Assembly (NCBI GenBank): GCA_020832735.1
Contig: JAFIEB010000129.1
Coordinates: 1-44,706 of the forward strand
Length of the DNA stretch: 44,706 nucleotides
Origin: Oceanicaulis sp.
GTDB lineage: Bacteria > Pseudomonadota > Alphaproteobacteria > Caulobacterales > Maricaulaceae
Direction of reading: 5' to 3'
Position numbers and translations under genes: made by a program. The notes beneath the pieces are model-generated. The model was not told the origin of the DNA and made no database searches. It worked only from the letters and a program-made list of their open reading frames with translations. Every line of letters begins with the position of its first letter. The first letter of the stretch is position 1. Positions 23,974-33,546 of this stretch are shown here, piece after piece.

Positions 23974-24172
23974 TTGTTGAAATAATCCACCCTGACGCCC
24001 GTTTCAAGCCCGGCCGCATGAAATTTCTGCGTTTGAACGGTCCGCCGCGCGCTTCGCCCTATGACGATTCATTGAAATTCATCCCGCGGCAGCAGGAATT
24101 GCTTTGCCTCGTCCGTCTGGCGCGCTATCGAGCGGGCGAGGGGCGCGGCGCGCCCGCCTTGCGGGGACCATC

Positions 24173-25405
24173 ATGCCTGACCCGGGTGCGATCGCGATTT
24201 TCGGCGTGCCGTTGTGGGCGCTCGTCGGCTTCCTGTTCGCCGCCTACGCCATTGTCGCCAATGACGTGATCCAGACGCTGGGCACGTTCCTGGCGTCAAA
24301 CGCCAAGCGTTCCTGGGTGGTGTTGTGGGCGTTCGCCTCCACCATCATCGTCGGTGTGATGGTATACGGATATTTCGCCTATTCAGGCGATATCGCCTAC
24401 GGGCGCCTGAACCGGATACCGTTTCCCGAAACGGGCATTCACTGGTGGCACGTGCTGCCGCCTTTGGCGCTGCTGATCCTGACCCGCTACGGTATCCCGG
24501 TCTCCACCACATTCCTTGTGCTGACGATCTTCACCCTGACCGGCGGCGCCGCCACCGCAGGGGTGCTGGGCGAGATGCTGCTCAAGAGCCTGAGCGGCTA
24601 TGCCGTCGCCTTCATCACCGGCGGGATCATATTCGTGGTCGTCGCGCGGGCGTTCGAGAAATGGGTGTCGCGCACCGAGGTGGAGGACAACCATTCTCCC
24701 TGGTGGGCGGTGCCGGGCGTGGCCGCGCTGATCTGCGTTCTGGTCTATCTGCTGGTGGCCGGGCCGCATCTGCCGGACCTTGAGAGCATCAACTGGATCG
24801 GCGCGGGCGTCACGGTGGCCGCCGCCGTCCTGATCGCCATCGCCACCCAGCGGGTGAACACCTGGTTCGTGCTGCAATGGCTGTCGACCGGCTTCCTGTG
24901 GTCGCAATGGCTGATGCAGGACCTGGCCAATATCTTCATCTACCTGCCGCGCGAAACCACGGTGATGGCCGACGGCACGGTGCAGGTGACCTTCTCAATC
25001 GGCCTTTTGGTCTTCGCCACCCTGCTGATGGTGGGCCTGCACGCCATCATTTTCGCCGCGCGCGGGGGCGAGATCCAGAAGATCGTGCTGCGCAAGACCA
25101 ATACGGTGGACGTGCGCTCGGCCACGCTGGTGGATTTCCTCTACGGCCTGATCCTGATGTATTTCAAGGAGCTCAACGACATCCCGATGAGCACCACCTA
25201 TGTGTTCCTCGGCCTGCTGGCCGGGCGGGAGATCGCCATCACCTTCATCGCGCGCCTGCAGCCGCGCGCCGCCGCGATGCGCGACGTCGCAGCCGATATC
25301 GGCCGGGCGGCCATCGGTCTTGGCGTATCGGTCTCACTGGCGCTGTTCCTGCCCTATCTGGCAACCGGCCAGTTCCCCGATCTGGTGCGCGCCCTGTTCG
25401 GCTAG
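24173..25405 (+). CDS. PiT-like (inorganic phosphate transporter family-like) permease
   Basis: This is a 410-residue protein with about ten hydrophobic segments. It has two inverted half-repeat signatures like those of PiT/COG0306 transporters: ANDVIQTLGTFLASN near the N-terminus with GIPVSTTFLVL, and LNDIPMSTTYVFLGLLAGRE near the C-terminus. Known PiT proteins have GANDVANSFGT and HVPVSTTH at these places, so this is a divergent member; phosphate, sulfate or another anion could be the substrate. ATG 24173 has GGGGA upstream. No PHO box was recognised. The stop codon shares CTAG with the convergent gene. Confidence 0.75.
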   Translation: MPDPGAIAIFGVPLWALVGFLFAAYAIVANDVIQTLGTFLASNAKRSWVVLWAFASTIIVGVMVYGYFAYSGDIAYGRLNRIPFPETGIHWWHVLPPLALLILTRYGIPVSTTFLVLTIFTLTGGAATAGVLGEMLLKSLSGYAVAFITGGIIFVVVARAFEKWVSRTEVEDNHSPWWAVPGVAALICVLVYLLVAGPHLPDLESINWIGAGVTVAAAVLIAIATQRVNTWFVLQWLSTGFLWSQWLMQDLANIFIYLPRETTVMADGTVQVTFSIGLLVFATLLMVGLHAIIFAARGGEIQKIVLRKTNTVDVRSATLVDFLYGLILMYFKELNDIPMSTTYVFLGLLAGREIAITFIARLQPRAAAMRDVAADIGRAAIGLGVSVSLALFLPYLATGQFPDLVRALFG

Positions 25406-26076
25406 AGCGCAGGCTTGAACACGCCCGCCGCGCCGATGGCGATCAGCAGCGCGTAGAGCCCGAGCACCCACAGCCTTGTGCGGTTCATGGCGCGCAGGAG
25501 CGGGTCTTCGGTGGCGTCGCTGGAGCCGTCCTGGATCAGGAGCTGAAGCAGCGGCCCGACCGGCCGGTAGCTGACATCAATCATAATCGCGAACACGAAG
25601 ATGGCGGTGAACAGCCCGGCTTTCAGCGCCAGCCATCCCGGCAGGTCCAGCCAGCCGGCTGGGCCCGCCAGGGTCAGCGCGGCGAATCCGGCGGTGAGGG
25701 CGATCTTTAGCCAGAACTCGATTGCTTTGAGCCGCGCCGCCAGCGGGGTTTCGGCGTTGAGATACGCGCCCCACACCAGGCCAAGCCAGATAAAGCCCGC
25801 CGCCCAGCTCAGCGCGACCAGCCAGCCGGGCAGACTGGTCCAGCTCATGGCGATCATGGAGATCGACACCGGGACCATCAGCGCCCAGGCGCTGCGCGGG
25901 CCCATATCGTTGAGCACCAGGAGCTTGAGAAAATGCAGCCGCGTCTCCAGCGGGTATGAGCGCCTGCGGAAATGCTGGCCCAGAATGAACACGCCGATAT
26001 CGCCGCCCAGCCACACGGCGAACAGCACGATGTGGGCAAACAGCAGGGCGTCATAGAGCCAGCCGGTCTCGATCAT
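25402..26076 (-). CDS. Conserved-looking membrane protein, unknown function
   Basis: This is a 224-residue protein with about five to six hydrophobic segments. The N-terminal helix has AHIVLFAVWLGGDIGVFILG, with a buried His and Asp, which recalls CopD- or DUF2269-like membrane proteins with His in the first helix. A second His follows at GQHFRRRSYPLE. No family can be named with certainty. The stop overlaps the PiT-like gene by 4 bases. Its leader contains a strong T-run hairpin (26106-26139) only 30 bases before the start codon. Confidence 0.7.
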   Translation of the reverse strand: MIETGWLYDALLFAHIVLFAVWLGGDIGVFILGQHFRRRSYPLETRLHFLKLLVLNDMGPRSAWALMVPVSISMIAMSWTSLPGWLVALSWAAGFIWLGLVWGAYLNAETPLAARLKAIEFWLKIALTAGFAALTLAGPAGWLDLPGWLALKAGLFTAIFVFAIMIDVSYRPVGPLLQLLIQDGSSDATEDPLLRAMNRTRLWVLGLYALLIAIGAAGVFKPAL

Positions 26077-26105
26077 GGGGCGCTCCGCAGGCGGGGATGG
26101 GTTTC

Positions 26106-26139
26106 AAAAAAACGGCGGGAAGCCGGAGCCGCCCGCCGT
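26106..26139 (-). terminator. Rho-independent terminator (minus strand)
   Basis: The arms ACGGCGGG (26112-26119) and CCCGCCGT (26132-26139) enclose a loop with its own GC pairing. On the minus strand seven T follow (26112-26106). It could end tamAB transcripts, a small RNA, or act as an attenuator for the gene at 25402-26076. Confidence 0.85.
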
Positions 26140-26215
26140 CATGAGGCAGGATTTCGCAAGCGCCGCCGCGCCTGCGCGCACACAGTCTGAAGGCAGCCGG
26201 GGGAGGCTGCCTGCA
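26106..26215 (-). ncRNA. Candidate small RNA or attenuated leader
   Basis: A promoter-like pair (26222-26250) would start RNA near 26215. The RNA would open with a perfect 8-bp hairpin (26191-26198 with 26205-26212) whose loop reads UCCCCC, an anti-Shine-Dalgarno-like sequence, and would end about 110 bases later at the U7 terminator. I recognise no known RNA family. It could also be a regulated 5' leader of the downstream membrane protein gene. Confidence 0.35.
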
Positions 26216-26221
26216 CCGCAG

Positions 26222-26250
26222 AGCAAAGCGTGTTCGCGGCGCGCCGTCAA
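26222..26250 (-). promoter_or_regulatory. Possible sigma-70 promoter
   Basis: On the minus strand TTGACG (26250-26245) is followed after 17 bases by TTTGCT (26227-26222). The -35 is good; the -10 is poor. Confidence 0.35.
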
Positions 26251-26287
26251 CTTTGTTCGGACAAATTTTGGGCGAGCCGGGACGCGC

Positions 26288-29200
26288 TCAGTCGTACTCG
26301 GTGCGCCAGCTCACCGCGACGGACGCGTCGCCATCGCCGCGAATGCGCGACAAGAGCGAGATGGAGCGCGTCAGCGCCCATTCGATCCGCGTGGTCGGCC
26401 CGGAGCTGGAGCCGGCGCTTTCCAGTTCCAGATACACGCTGTCGGTCAGATAACGTCCGCCGGAGACCACGGTCTGGCCGCCTGAGTCGGTGCGCACCCC
26501 GAACGTGTCCAGCCCGGTCACCTGGCGCAGCGCGCCCAGCGGATCGAAGGCCGAGCCGCCCGACAGCGCCGCCAGCGAGGCGGCCAGCTGGGCGTATTCC
26601 AGCGCTCTGAGATTGGCCGCGCCCTGGTCGAACACCAGACGGCTGGCGATCTCGTCCTCGGGCAGGGCCGGGGTGGAGCTCAGCGAGATGCGCGGTTCGC
26701 GCGCCGTGCCGCGCACCCGCACGCGGGCGGTGATCTCTCGCGCCTCGCGGGCCACCGCGATGTTCAGCTCCGCCGCGCCCGGATCGCCGTCCAGCGTGAT
26801 GCGCCCCTCTTCCATCTGGAACATGCGCCCGAGCATGTCGGCCCGCCCGCGCTCGGCCAGGATCACGCCGCTGACATGGGGGTCGGCGATGGTGCCGGTG
26901 ATCTGCAGGTCCATCGACCATTCGGTGTCGAAATTGGGTCCGCGCACGAAGATGCGCGCGGGCGCGCTGAGGCGGTAATCGAGCCGGATCGGGATGGTGC
27001 GGGTCTCGTTCGTGCGCTCGCCGCCCGGCGCGTTGATCTGGGTGACGGTGATGTATGGAATGGGCGCGCGCGAGGCTTCGGGCGGGCGAACCTCGGCGCG
27101 GTCGATTACGGCTGCGCCGCTGATCCGGCCTTCGCCGCCAGCGTACTCGAAGCGCACATCGCCTGTGCCGATCGCCTCAAGGTCGGGACGCCCGACCAGT
27201 CGGAAGCTGCGGAATGCGGCGCTGACATCGGCGGCGAGCGAGCCCAGCCCGTCTTCGCCCAGGCTCACCGATCCTTCGCCGGTCAGGCGACCCGAGCGGC
27301 CGTCCGTGGCTGACAGGCGTTCGAGCACCAGGCTGGACTGATCAAATACGGCGTAGAAATCGATGGCCTCCACGCGCAGCCCGGCGCGCCCGTCGCTGAA
27401 CGCTCCGTCCTGCAGGCGCGCATCGCCCACGAAGCGCGGATTGGCGAAAGCGCCTGACAGGCGCGCATTGAGATCGGCGCGCCCGCTCAACGACTGGGCC
27501 GAGGCCAGATGGAACGCGGCCAGGGCGCCGATCTGACCACTCGCAACGCCTTCGCCGGACAGCACCGCACCCGGGCGGCTCAGGTCTTCCGGGCCGCGCA
27601 CAGGGCCGGTGAGCAGGCTGGCGTTGGCCCGCGCCGTCAGGCCGGCGCCTTGGGCGCGCGAGGTGACGAACAGCCCGGTATCGTCGAGCGTCACGCGCAT
27701 GGAGCCGTCCAGCGCTTCGCCCTCGGCCGATTCCTGCGGCCGCAGTCCGGTTCCCGACAGATCGGCCACGCCGCGCCAGACCCCGCCCGTTCGCGACATG
27801 TCCAGCGATCCGCCGAGCGTGCCTGTGACCGGGCGGCGCGCGCGGCGCAGCGACAACAGGCCGGCGGGGATATCTTCAAGGCGCGCATTCAGCGACAGTT
27901 CCTCGCCCAACGCTGCGTCCAGGCGCGCCCGGCCTGACGCCACGCGCAGATCCATCCGGACTTGCGGCGCATCTCCCATGCGCACAGCAAGAGGCGTGAT
28001 CGTGGCGATGGGATACGGGCCGTAGCGCCCCGTGAAGTTCAGCTCCGCGCCCGGGACGTCCGCGAGATTCACGGTCCCGTCCGCCGCCGCCCGGAACAGC
28101 GCGCCATAGGCGCCTTCGGCTTCCAGATGCAGCGCAGCGCGCTCCAGCGGTCCCTCGAGCGTCATCAGGAATTGGTCGATATAGGCCAGATCCTCGCCCA
28201 CCAGATCCTCGGCCTCGGCGCGCAAGGACACCATCCCGCCGGCTATCTCTGCGGTCAGCGCCATGGCGCCGAAGCCCGTCACGGGCCGCACGGTCAGGTC
28301 CGCGCCCATGCGGCCGGGACCGGCGCTGGCCGACCCGTCAATGCGCACCGCGGCGAGCTGCCCGGTCAGGCTGTCCAGGCGCACGGTGTCGCCGCTGCGG
28401 GTGAAATCGGCGCTGACATCCACCGGCCCGCGCTGGCTGGAGCCGGTCAGCCGGCCGGCGCCGCGCAGCGCATCCAGCGGGCCGTCCGCCTCGACACGCA
28501 GGCGCGCCTGGCTCATGCCCAGCGGCCCTGCGCTGAGCGCGCCGGCGGATGCGTCCACGCGCAGCGACACCACGCCTTGCGCGTCATAGGCGGCCTCGAA
28601 GGCGGCTTCCAGTGCGCCCTCCAGCGTCAGGGCGGCCAACGGCGACTGGCCCGACCAGGCGAACGCGCCGTCAAAGCGCCAGCGCGCCTCCATTTGCTCG
28701 CCGCGCGCCTCCAGCACGAATTGGGGGCCTTGCGCATTGACCGCGTCCAGATACAGACCGCCCTCGCGGTCGCGCCGGCCGGAAGCGGTGGCGCGCAGCG
28801 GTCCGTCCAGACGCTCGGCCAGTTCGCCGGCCGGGGTGAAGCCGTCAAGCTCTGCTGTGAAGTCCAGCGCGCCGGCGAAATCGCCCTGCGCGGTCAGCGC
28901 CAGCGCGCCTTCGCCCTCGATGGCGTCGGCTAGCCGGTTGAAGCGCGCCTGGGGGCTGCGCGCCTCGATGCGCCAGGTTTCGCCGGGCACGGAGACCGCG
29001 CCTGAGCCAGTGAAGACGCCTGTGGGCAGCCGGGCTTCATAGCTGTGGATTTGCAACTGCCCGCTCTCGCGCACGAAGGTGAAATCAGCCGTCACCCGGG
29101 GCGCGGCGCCGATCAGCCGGTCCAGCGTCTCGAAGTCAAAATCCGCGCCGGTGACGCTCAGGTTCGCATTCACACGGGGCGCATCAAGGCTACCGGTCGT

Positions 29201-30412
29201 GGATGCCGGCCCGCTGACGGCCGCCAGGCGGATCCGGCCGGGCAGAACCAGATCCCGGACCTCGATCGCGCCGTCGAAGGCGGGCTCATCGCCGGACAGG
29301 TCCGCCGTGCCGTGAACTTTCAGCCATTGCGCCTCGACAGCGCCGCGCGTGGCCAGGCCGGCGATGCGCTCAAAGCCCTCCAGCTCGATCTCGCCGATGC
29401 GCGCCGCGGTCATCTGCAGGCCGATGCGCAGGTGCGGCGCGCGCAGCTCGGCGCGCAGCCTGGCCGGATCCAGCGCGCTCAGCCCGCCTGAGCCCAACGG
29501 GGCGGAAGCGGTCAGGCGCGCCGGCCCGCCCAGCAATTCCTGCAGCGCCTCGAACTGGCGCCAGACGCCGGGGCGGATCTGGCCCGAGGCCTCCGCCGCG
29601 CCGTCCGCCCAGTCGAGCCGTGCGTCCACGGCCAGCACCCCGCCGATATAGATTTCCGCCTCGCCCGATCCCGAATCCATCAGCCCGGAGGCGGTGATCA
29701 GGCCGGTGGCGCCGTCGGTTTCGGCTTGCAGCAGATTGGCGAGCAGCCCTCCGGCGGGCGCGTCAAACCGCGCGTCGAGATCGAGGTATTCATCGAGCGT
29801 GAATTCGGCCAGCAGCCGGTCGCCGACCGCATCGGTGCGCCGCATGTCCAGCGCGCCGCGCCAGCGTCCCTCGTCATGGCGCATATCCCCGTGCAGGGCG
29901 TAGACCGCCTGCGGTCCGGCCACGTCTTCGGCCAGCATGATGGCGTTGATCCCGGCTTCGCCCACCCGGATGCGCGGCAGGCGCGACAGATCGGGCGGCG
30001 GGCCGGGCGGATCGCGCTCGGCCCGCACCGGACGGCGTGAGACGTTCACTTCCTCGATGGTGAGCGCATTGATCCGGAGCACGTAATTGCGCAGCGACCA
30101 GGGCGACCAGTCCACGCGGATGCCGCGCGCTTCCATCCAGACGCCCTCGGCGTCGCGGATGCGGATACGCTCGATCTCGAAGCGCGAGAGCACGTTGCCC
30201 GACACCGTCCCGACTTCCAGCTCGCCATAGCCGGCCAGATCGCGCCCGTCGGCCAGTTCGCGCACCAGCTCGCGCCCGAACGGGCCGCTCATGAGCAGCA
30301 CCGCCGAGATGATCGCGATGGCCAGGACCGCGATGAGCGAGGCCAGAGTGATCGCGCTGGCGATCAGCCACAGGCGCGTCTTGCGCCGGGAGGAGGGGGC
30401 CGCCTTCGCCAT
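26288..30412 (-). CDS. tamB: TamB, translocation and assembly module inner-membrane subunit
   Basis: This is a 1374-residue protein. The N-terminal cytoplasmic stub is basic (SSRRKTRLWL), followed by one membrane helix at about 14-41. A very long periplasmic part follows, made of repetitive beta strands (AsmA/TamB-type groove). The C-terminal domain has the family features GGRYLTDSVYLELES and a strand-rich ending (ALTRSISLLSRIRG, then SWRTEYD). TamB works with TamA in outer-membrane protein insertion, and AsmA-like proteins also move phospholipids between membranes. The start overlaps the tamA stop by one base (TGATG), so the two are translated together. The whole family length is present with no break. 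Confidence 0.93.
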   Translation of the reverse strand: MAKAAPSSRRKTRLWLIASAITLASLIAVLAIAIISAVLLMSGPFGRELVRELADGRDLAGYGELEVGTVSGNVLSRFEIERIRIRDAEGVWMEARGIRVDWSPWSLRNYVLRINALTIEEVNVSRRPVRAERDPPGPPPDLSRLPRIRVGEAGINAIMLAEDVAGPQAVYALHGDMRHDEGRWRGALDMRRTDAVGDRLLAEFTLDEYLDLDARFDAPAGGLLANLLQAETDGATGLITASGLMDSGSGEAEIYIGGVLAVDARLDWADGAAEASGQIRPGVWRQFEALQELLGGPARLTASAPLGSGGLSALDPARLRAELRAPHLRIGLQMTAARIGEIELEGFERIAGLATRGAVEAQWLKVHGTADLSGDEPAFDGAIEVRDLVLPGRIRLAAVSGPASTTGSLDAPRVNANLSVTGADFDFETLDRLIGAAPRVTADFTFVRESGQLQIHSYEARLPTGVFTGSGAVSVPGETWRIEARSPQARFNRLADAIEGEGALALTAQGDFAGALDFTAELDGFTPAGELAERLDGPLRATASGRRDREGGLYLDAVNAQGPQFVLEARGEQMEARWRFDGAFAWSGQSPLAALTLEGALEAAFEAAYDAQGVVSLRVDASAGALSAGPLGMSQARLRVEADGPLDALRGAGRLTGSSQRGPVDVSADFTRSGDTVRLDSLTGQLAAVRIDGSASAGPGRMGADLTVRPVTGFGAMALTAEIAGGMVSLRAEAEDLVGEDLAYIDQFLMTLEGPLERAALHLEAEGAYGALFRAAADGTVNLADVPGAELNFTGRYGPYPIATITPLAVRMGDAPQVRMDLRVASGRARLDAALGEELSLNARLEDIPAGLLSLRRARRPVTGTLGGSLDMSRTGGVWRGVADLSGTGLRPQESAEGEALDGSMRVTLDDTGLFVTSRAQGAGLTARANASLLTGPVRGPEDLSRPGAVLSGEGVASGQIGALAAFHLASAQSLSGRADLNARLSGAFANPRFVGDARLQDGAFSDGRAGLRVEAIDFYAVFDQSSLVLERLSATDGRSGRLTGEGSVSLGEDGLGSLAADVSAAFRSFRLVGRPDLEAIGTGDVRFEYAGGEGRISGAAVIDRAEVRPPEASRAPIPYITVTQINAPGGERTNETRTIPIRLDYRLSAPARIFVRGPNFDTEWSMDLQITGTIADPHVSGVILAERGRADMLGRMFQMEEGRITLDGDPGAAELNIAVAREAREITARVRVRGTAREPRISLSSTPALPEDEIASRLVFDQGAANLRALEYAQLAASLAALSGGSAFDPLGALRQVTGLDTFGVRTDSGGQTVVSGGRYLTDSVYLELESAGSSSGPTTRIEWALTRSISLLSRIRGDGDASVAVSWRTEYD

Positions 30413-32190
30413 CAGAAGGACTGCCCGATGGAGATGTAGATATGGACCGGATCGTCTCCGGAGCGGCGGTTCAGCGGCGTCGCGATGTCAAAGCGAATCG
30501 GGCCGAATCCAGGATAATAGCGCACGCCCAGACCGGCGCCGAAGCGCATGTCCGAGACATCCGGGCTGAGTTCGCCGCCCGCCGCGCCGCCATCGATGAA
30601 GGCGGCGAAGCCCAGACGGTCAGAGCGCCGCCAGCGCGCTTCGGCGCTGATCTCGGCCAGCGATCGTCCGCCGAATATCTCGCTGCGTCCGGTCTGCGGA
30701 TTGAGCCGTTCAGGTGACAGCGACTGGTAGGCGAAGCCGCGCACCGAGCCCCCGCCGCCGGCATAGAAGCGCTCGTCAGGGGGCAGCGCCTCGGCGGATG
30801 TCCCGACAATCGAGCCTGCGCGCGCACGCGCCGCCAGCACTACGGTTTCACTGACAGGAAAATAATAGCGCGCGCCGCTTTCGAGGCGCACATAGCGCGT
30901 CTCGCGATCGCCGAAGGACCAGCCGGGCGTGGCGGTGAAATCGAGATGCGTTCCGCGCTGGGGGTCCAGCAGGCTGTCGCGCCGGTCCCACACGACGCCC
31001 GAAGGCAGGGACAGCGTGGTCGCCGATCTGGATCCGGTCACGTCGGTGACGCGCGCCGTCTGGGCGCGCACCCCGGTGGTGACGGTCAGGCGCTCGCTCA
31101 CCAGTCGCGAGACGGCGGCTGAAACGCGCAGCACGTCCTGATCAAACGCGTCGGTGCGCTCGGCCAGAAGCTCCGCGCCCAGGGTCAGGTCCTGGGCGAA
31201 GCGCCGCCAGTGCGGCACGGTCAGGCGGGTGATCACGCCCTGGCGAAGCTGGGCGGCCTGAATGCCGGCGGTGAAAGTCTCATCACCCCGGAACATGTTG
31301 CGCCGTGTCCAGACCGCTTCGGCGCCTATGCCCTCGGTGGTGGACCAGCGCAAGGCGCCCTCGATGCGGTGGCGCGGCGCCGGATCGGCGCGCACATCGA
31401 CGGGGCGCAGCTCGCCTTCCGCATCCGGGGCCATGCGCACGTCCGCGACCGACACCGATTGCAGGGCGTGCAGGCGCCGGCTGTATTCATTGAGCTGGGC
31501 GCGGCTGGCCGGATCGCCGACCTCATAGGGCGCCAGACGGGCGATGAAGCCGGGCCTGAGATCGGCCAGGCCGCCAGCAAATTGCGGTTCGCCAAAACGG
31601 ATGAAGGCGCCGGTGTCGAAGTGGAATTCGGCGCGCGCGCCCTGGGTGGCGTGATCGACGATGATGTCGTGATCACTCTCGCGCGCCTCCACATATCCGT
31701 CCGCATGAAGCCCGGCGATGACGCGGCCGCGCGCGGAAATCACATCAGAGGCGATCACCGGGTCGCCGGGATGAAGATCCAGAAGTTCGGCGATGGCGTC
31801 TGGCGGCTCGGGCGCGTCTGAGGGGGTGCTCCAGCGCACGCCGACGGTTTCGAATTCAAAGCGCTGGCCGGGGCGGACGCGCACCATGGCGCGGCCGTCA
31901 TCATCCACCCGCGGGTCAATCACCGCACCGTAATATCCTTGAGATTCGAGATAGCGCCGGATGATGTCAGCGGCTTCGCGCGCCCGCGCCCGCCCGCGCC
32001 AGGGCGCATCGGCGTCGATCTCGGCGCGGGGCCCGGCATCGCCCACGGCCTGGGCCAGGGCGCGCGCCAGTGCGGCGTCGGTCACGCCCTCGATGCGCGC
32101 CAGCGGCTCGCCCAGCGCCGGCGCCGCCGTCAGCAGCAGGGCTGCTGCGGCCGCCAGGCCGGCCATGTATCCTGTCAGGCGAATCGTCAC
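30412..32190 (-). CDS. tamA: TamA, Omp85-family outer-membrane assembly protein
   Basis: From GTG 32190 this is a 592-residue protein. A signal peptide (YMAGLAAAAALLLTAAPALG) is followed by POTRA-type domains (about residues 30-260; IIRRYLESQGYYGAVIDPRV is typical). The C-terminal barrel has GGGGSVRGFAYQSLSP, the conserved VRGF/Y motif of Omp85 proteins, and ends in IGQSF, an aromatic C-terminus recognised by the BAM machinery. The open frame begins at TTG 32223, and ATG 32166 is another option. GTG 32190 was chosen because it gives a basic n-region before the signal helix. It pairs with tamB directly downstream. Confidence 0.9.
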   Translation of the reverse strand: MTIRLTGYMAGLAAAAALLLTAAPALGEPLARIEGVTDAALARALAQAVGDAGPRAEIDADAPWRGRARAREAADIIRRYLESQGYYGAVIDPRVDDDGRAMVRVRPGQRFEFETVGVRWSTPSDAPEPPDAIAELLDLHPGDPVIASDVISARGRVIAGLHADGYVEARESDHDIIVDHATQGARAEFHFDTGAFIRFGEPQFAGGLADLRPGFIARLAPYEVGDPASRAQLNEYSRRLHALQSVSVADVRMAPDAEGELRPVDVRADPAPRHRIEGALRWSTTEGIGAEAVWTRRNMFRGDETFTAGIQAAQLRQGVITRLTVPHWRRFAQDLTLGAELLAERTDAFDQDVLRVSAAVSRLVSERLTVTTGVRAQTARVTDVTGSRSATTLSLPSGVVWDRRDSLLDPQRGTHLDFTATPGWSFGDRETRYVRLESGARYYFPVSETVVLAARARAGSIVGTSAEALPPDERFYAGGGGSVRGFAYQSLSPERLNPQTGRSEIFGGRSLAEISAEARWRRSDRLGFAAFIDGGAAGGELSPDVSDMRFGAGLGVRYYPGFGPIRFDIATPLNRRSGDDPVHIYISIGQSF

Positions 32191-32388
32191 TGGGTCCGCA
32201 CCGGGCGCTGTTTTCCCCCTCAAGCATCAGACTTATCACGCGGGCGGGCGCCTGCGACACCCGCCAGGCACAGAGTGTGCAAAAACCCGCTCGTGGTAAT
32301 TGATTTTACTGGCCAGAATCTGTTCGGACGCTAGATTGCCGGGGTGATGCAGCGCCGCATGCGCGCTTGCCGGGAGGGGACGCGTTCC

Positions 32389-33546
32389 ATGTCCGCAAGC
32401 GAAAAGCCGCAGCGCGGACCAGGCCATGATCTGGCCGGATGGCTGCAGATCGCGGTTGTCGGCGCCGTCGTTGTGGCGGCGCTGATTGCAACCTTGGTTC
32501 TCATGCGGTCAGGCGAAAACGGCGCGGTTCCGCCCGAGCCGCGCGCCGCCGTGCCGGTCCGCGTGATTGAGCCTGAAACGGTCCGCCATGCGGTCACGGT
32601 CGAGCTGACCGGCACGGTCACGGCCAGCGCCTTCATCGATCTGGCCCCGCAAGTGGGCGGGCAGGTGGTGTCGGTCTCTCCGGCCGTGCGGGCGGGCGGG
32701 TCGTTCGCGGCCGGTGAGGTGCTGTTCGAGATCGACCGGCGCGATTACGAGATCGCCGAGACCCGCGCGCGCGCCGGAGTGGCCGAAGCGCGCAGCGCGC
32801 TCAACCAGCTGGAGGCGGAAGCCGCGATCGCCCGGCGCGAATGGGAGCGCACCTTCCCCGGCCGCGCCATCACGCCGCTGGCCGCACGCGAACCCCAGCT
32901 GGAGGCGGCCCGCGCCCGCTTGCTCGCCGCCGAGGCCGAACTGGCCCAGTCCCGGCTCAATCTGGAGCGCACGAGGGTGAACTTTCCGTTTGACGGCGCT
33001 GTGACCGAGAGCCGGATCGAGACGGGGCTGCTGGCTGCGCCGGGCCAGCCCTACGGCCAGGTGTTCGCAAAGGACCGGGTGGAGATGGCCGCGCCGGCGC
33101 CGGTCGCTGATCTCGCCCGGCTGGACGGGGCTGTGGGCCGCGCTGCGCGCATCCGCATCGAGGGGCGCGGCGATGAACTGTCCGGTCAGGTGGTGCGCGC
33201 AGGCGCGCGCCTGGATCCGCGCACCCGCTTTGTCGATCTGTTCATCGCGCTCGACGCTCCGCCGGACGATCTGCGACCGGGCCTGTTCGCGGACATTGTG
33301 GTGGAGGGGCCGGCGCTGGACGGCGTGATGCGCCTGCCCGCCGCAGCGGTGACGGGGCTGGACACGATCTATCTGGTGCGTGGCGGGCGCATAGAGCGCG
33401 CCTCGGTTACAGTGCGCGCGCGCGTGCGCGGCGCGGTGTTGGCTGAACCCTTCGATCCGGGCGAGGGCGTGATCGTCTCGCCGGTGCCTGACATCATGGT
33501 GGGGCGGCGCGCCGAGATCGTACCCGCAGACGCCGGCCGGCCATGA
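32389..33546 (+). CDS. RND efflux periplasmic adaptor protein
   Basis: This is a 385-residue membrane-fusion protein with an N-terminal membrane anchor (LQIAVVGAVVVAALIATLVL) and no lipobox, unlike the other adaptor in this window. The lipoyl halves are DLAPQVGGQVVSVSPAVRAG and NLERTRVNFPFDGAVTESRI, with an alpha hairpin between them. ATG 32389 was chosen because GGAGGGGA lies 8 bases upstream; ATG 32344 and 32347 are in frame but lack this. It overlaps the pump gene by 4 bases. The roughly 200 bases between this gene and the divergent tamA hold no clear terminator or promoter. Confidence 0.92.
   Translation: MSASEKPQRGPGHDLAGWLQIAVVGAVVVAALIATLVLMRSGENGAVPPEPRAAVPVRVIEPETVRHAVTVELTGTVTASAFIDLAPQVGGQVVSVSPAVRAGGSFAAGEVLFEIDRRDYEIAETRARAGVAEARSALNQLEAEAAIARREWERTFPGRAITPLAAREPQLEAARARLLAAEAELAQSRLNLERTRVNFPFDGAVTESRIETGLLAAPGQPYGQVFAKDRVEMAAPAPVADLARLDGAVGRAARIRIEGRGDELSGQVVRAGARLDPRTRFVDLFIALDAPPDDLRPGLFADIVVEGPALDGVMRLPAAAVTGLDTIYLVRGGRIERASVTVRARVRGAVLAEPFDPGEGVIVSPVPDIMVGRRAEIVPADAGRP

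Noticed and set aside
24001-24172. PHO box before the PiT-like gene
   Set aside because: No CTGTCAT-type direct repeats found.
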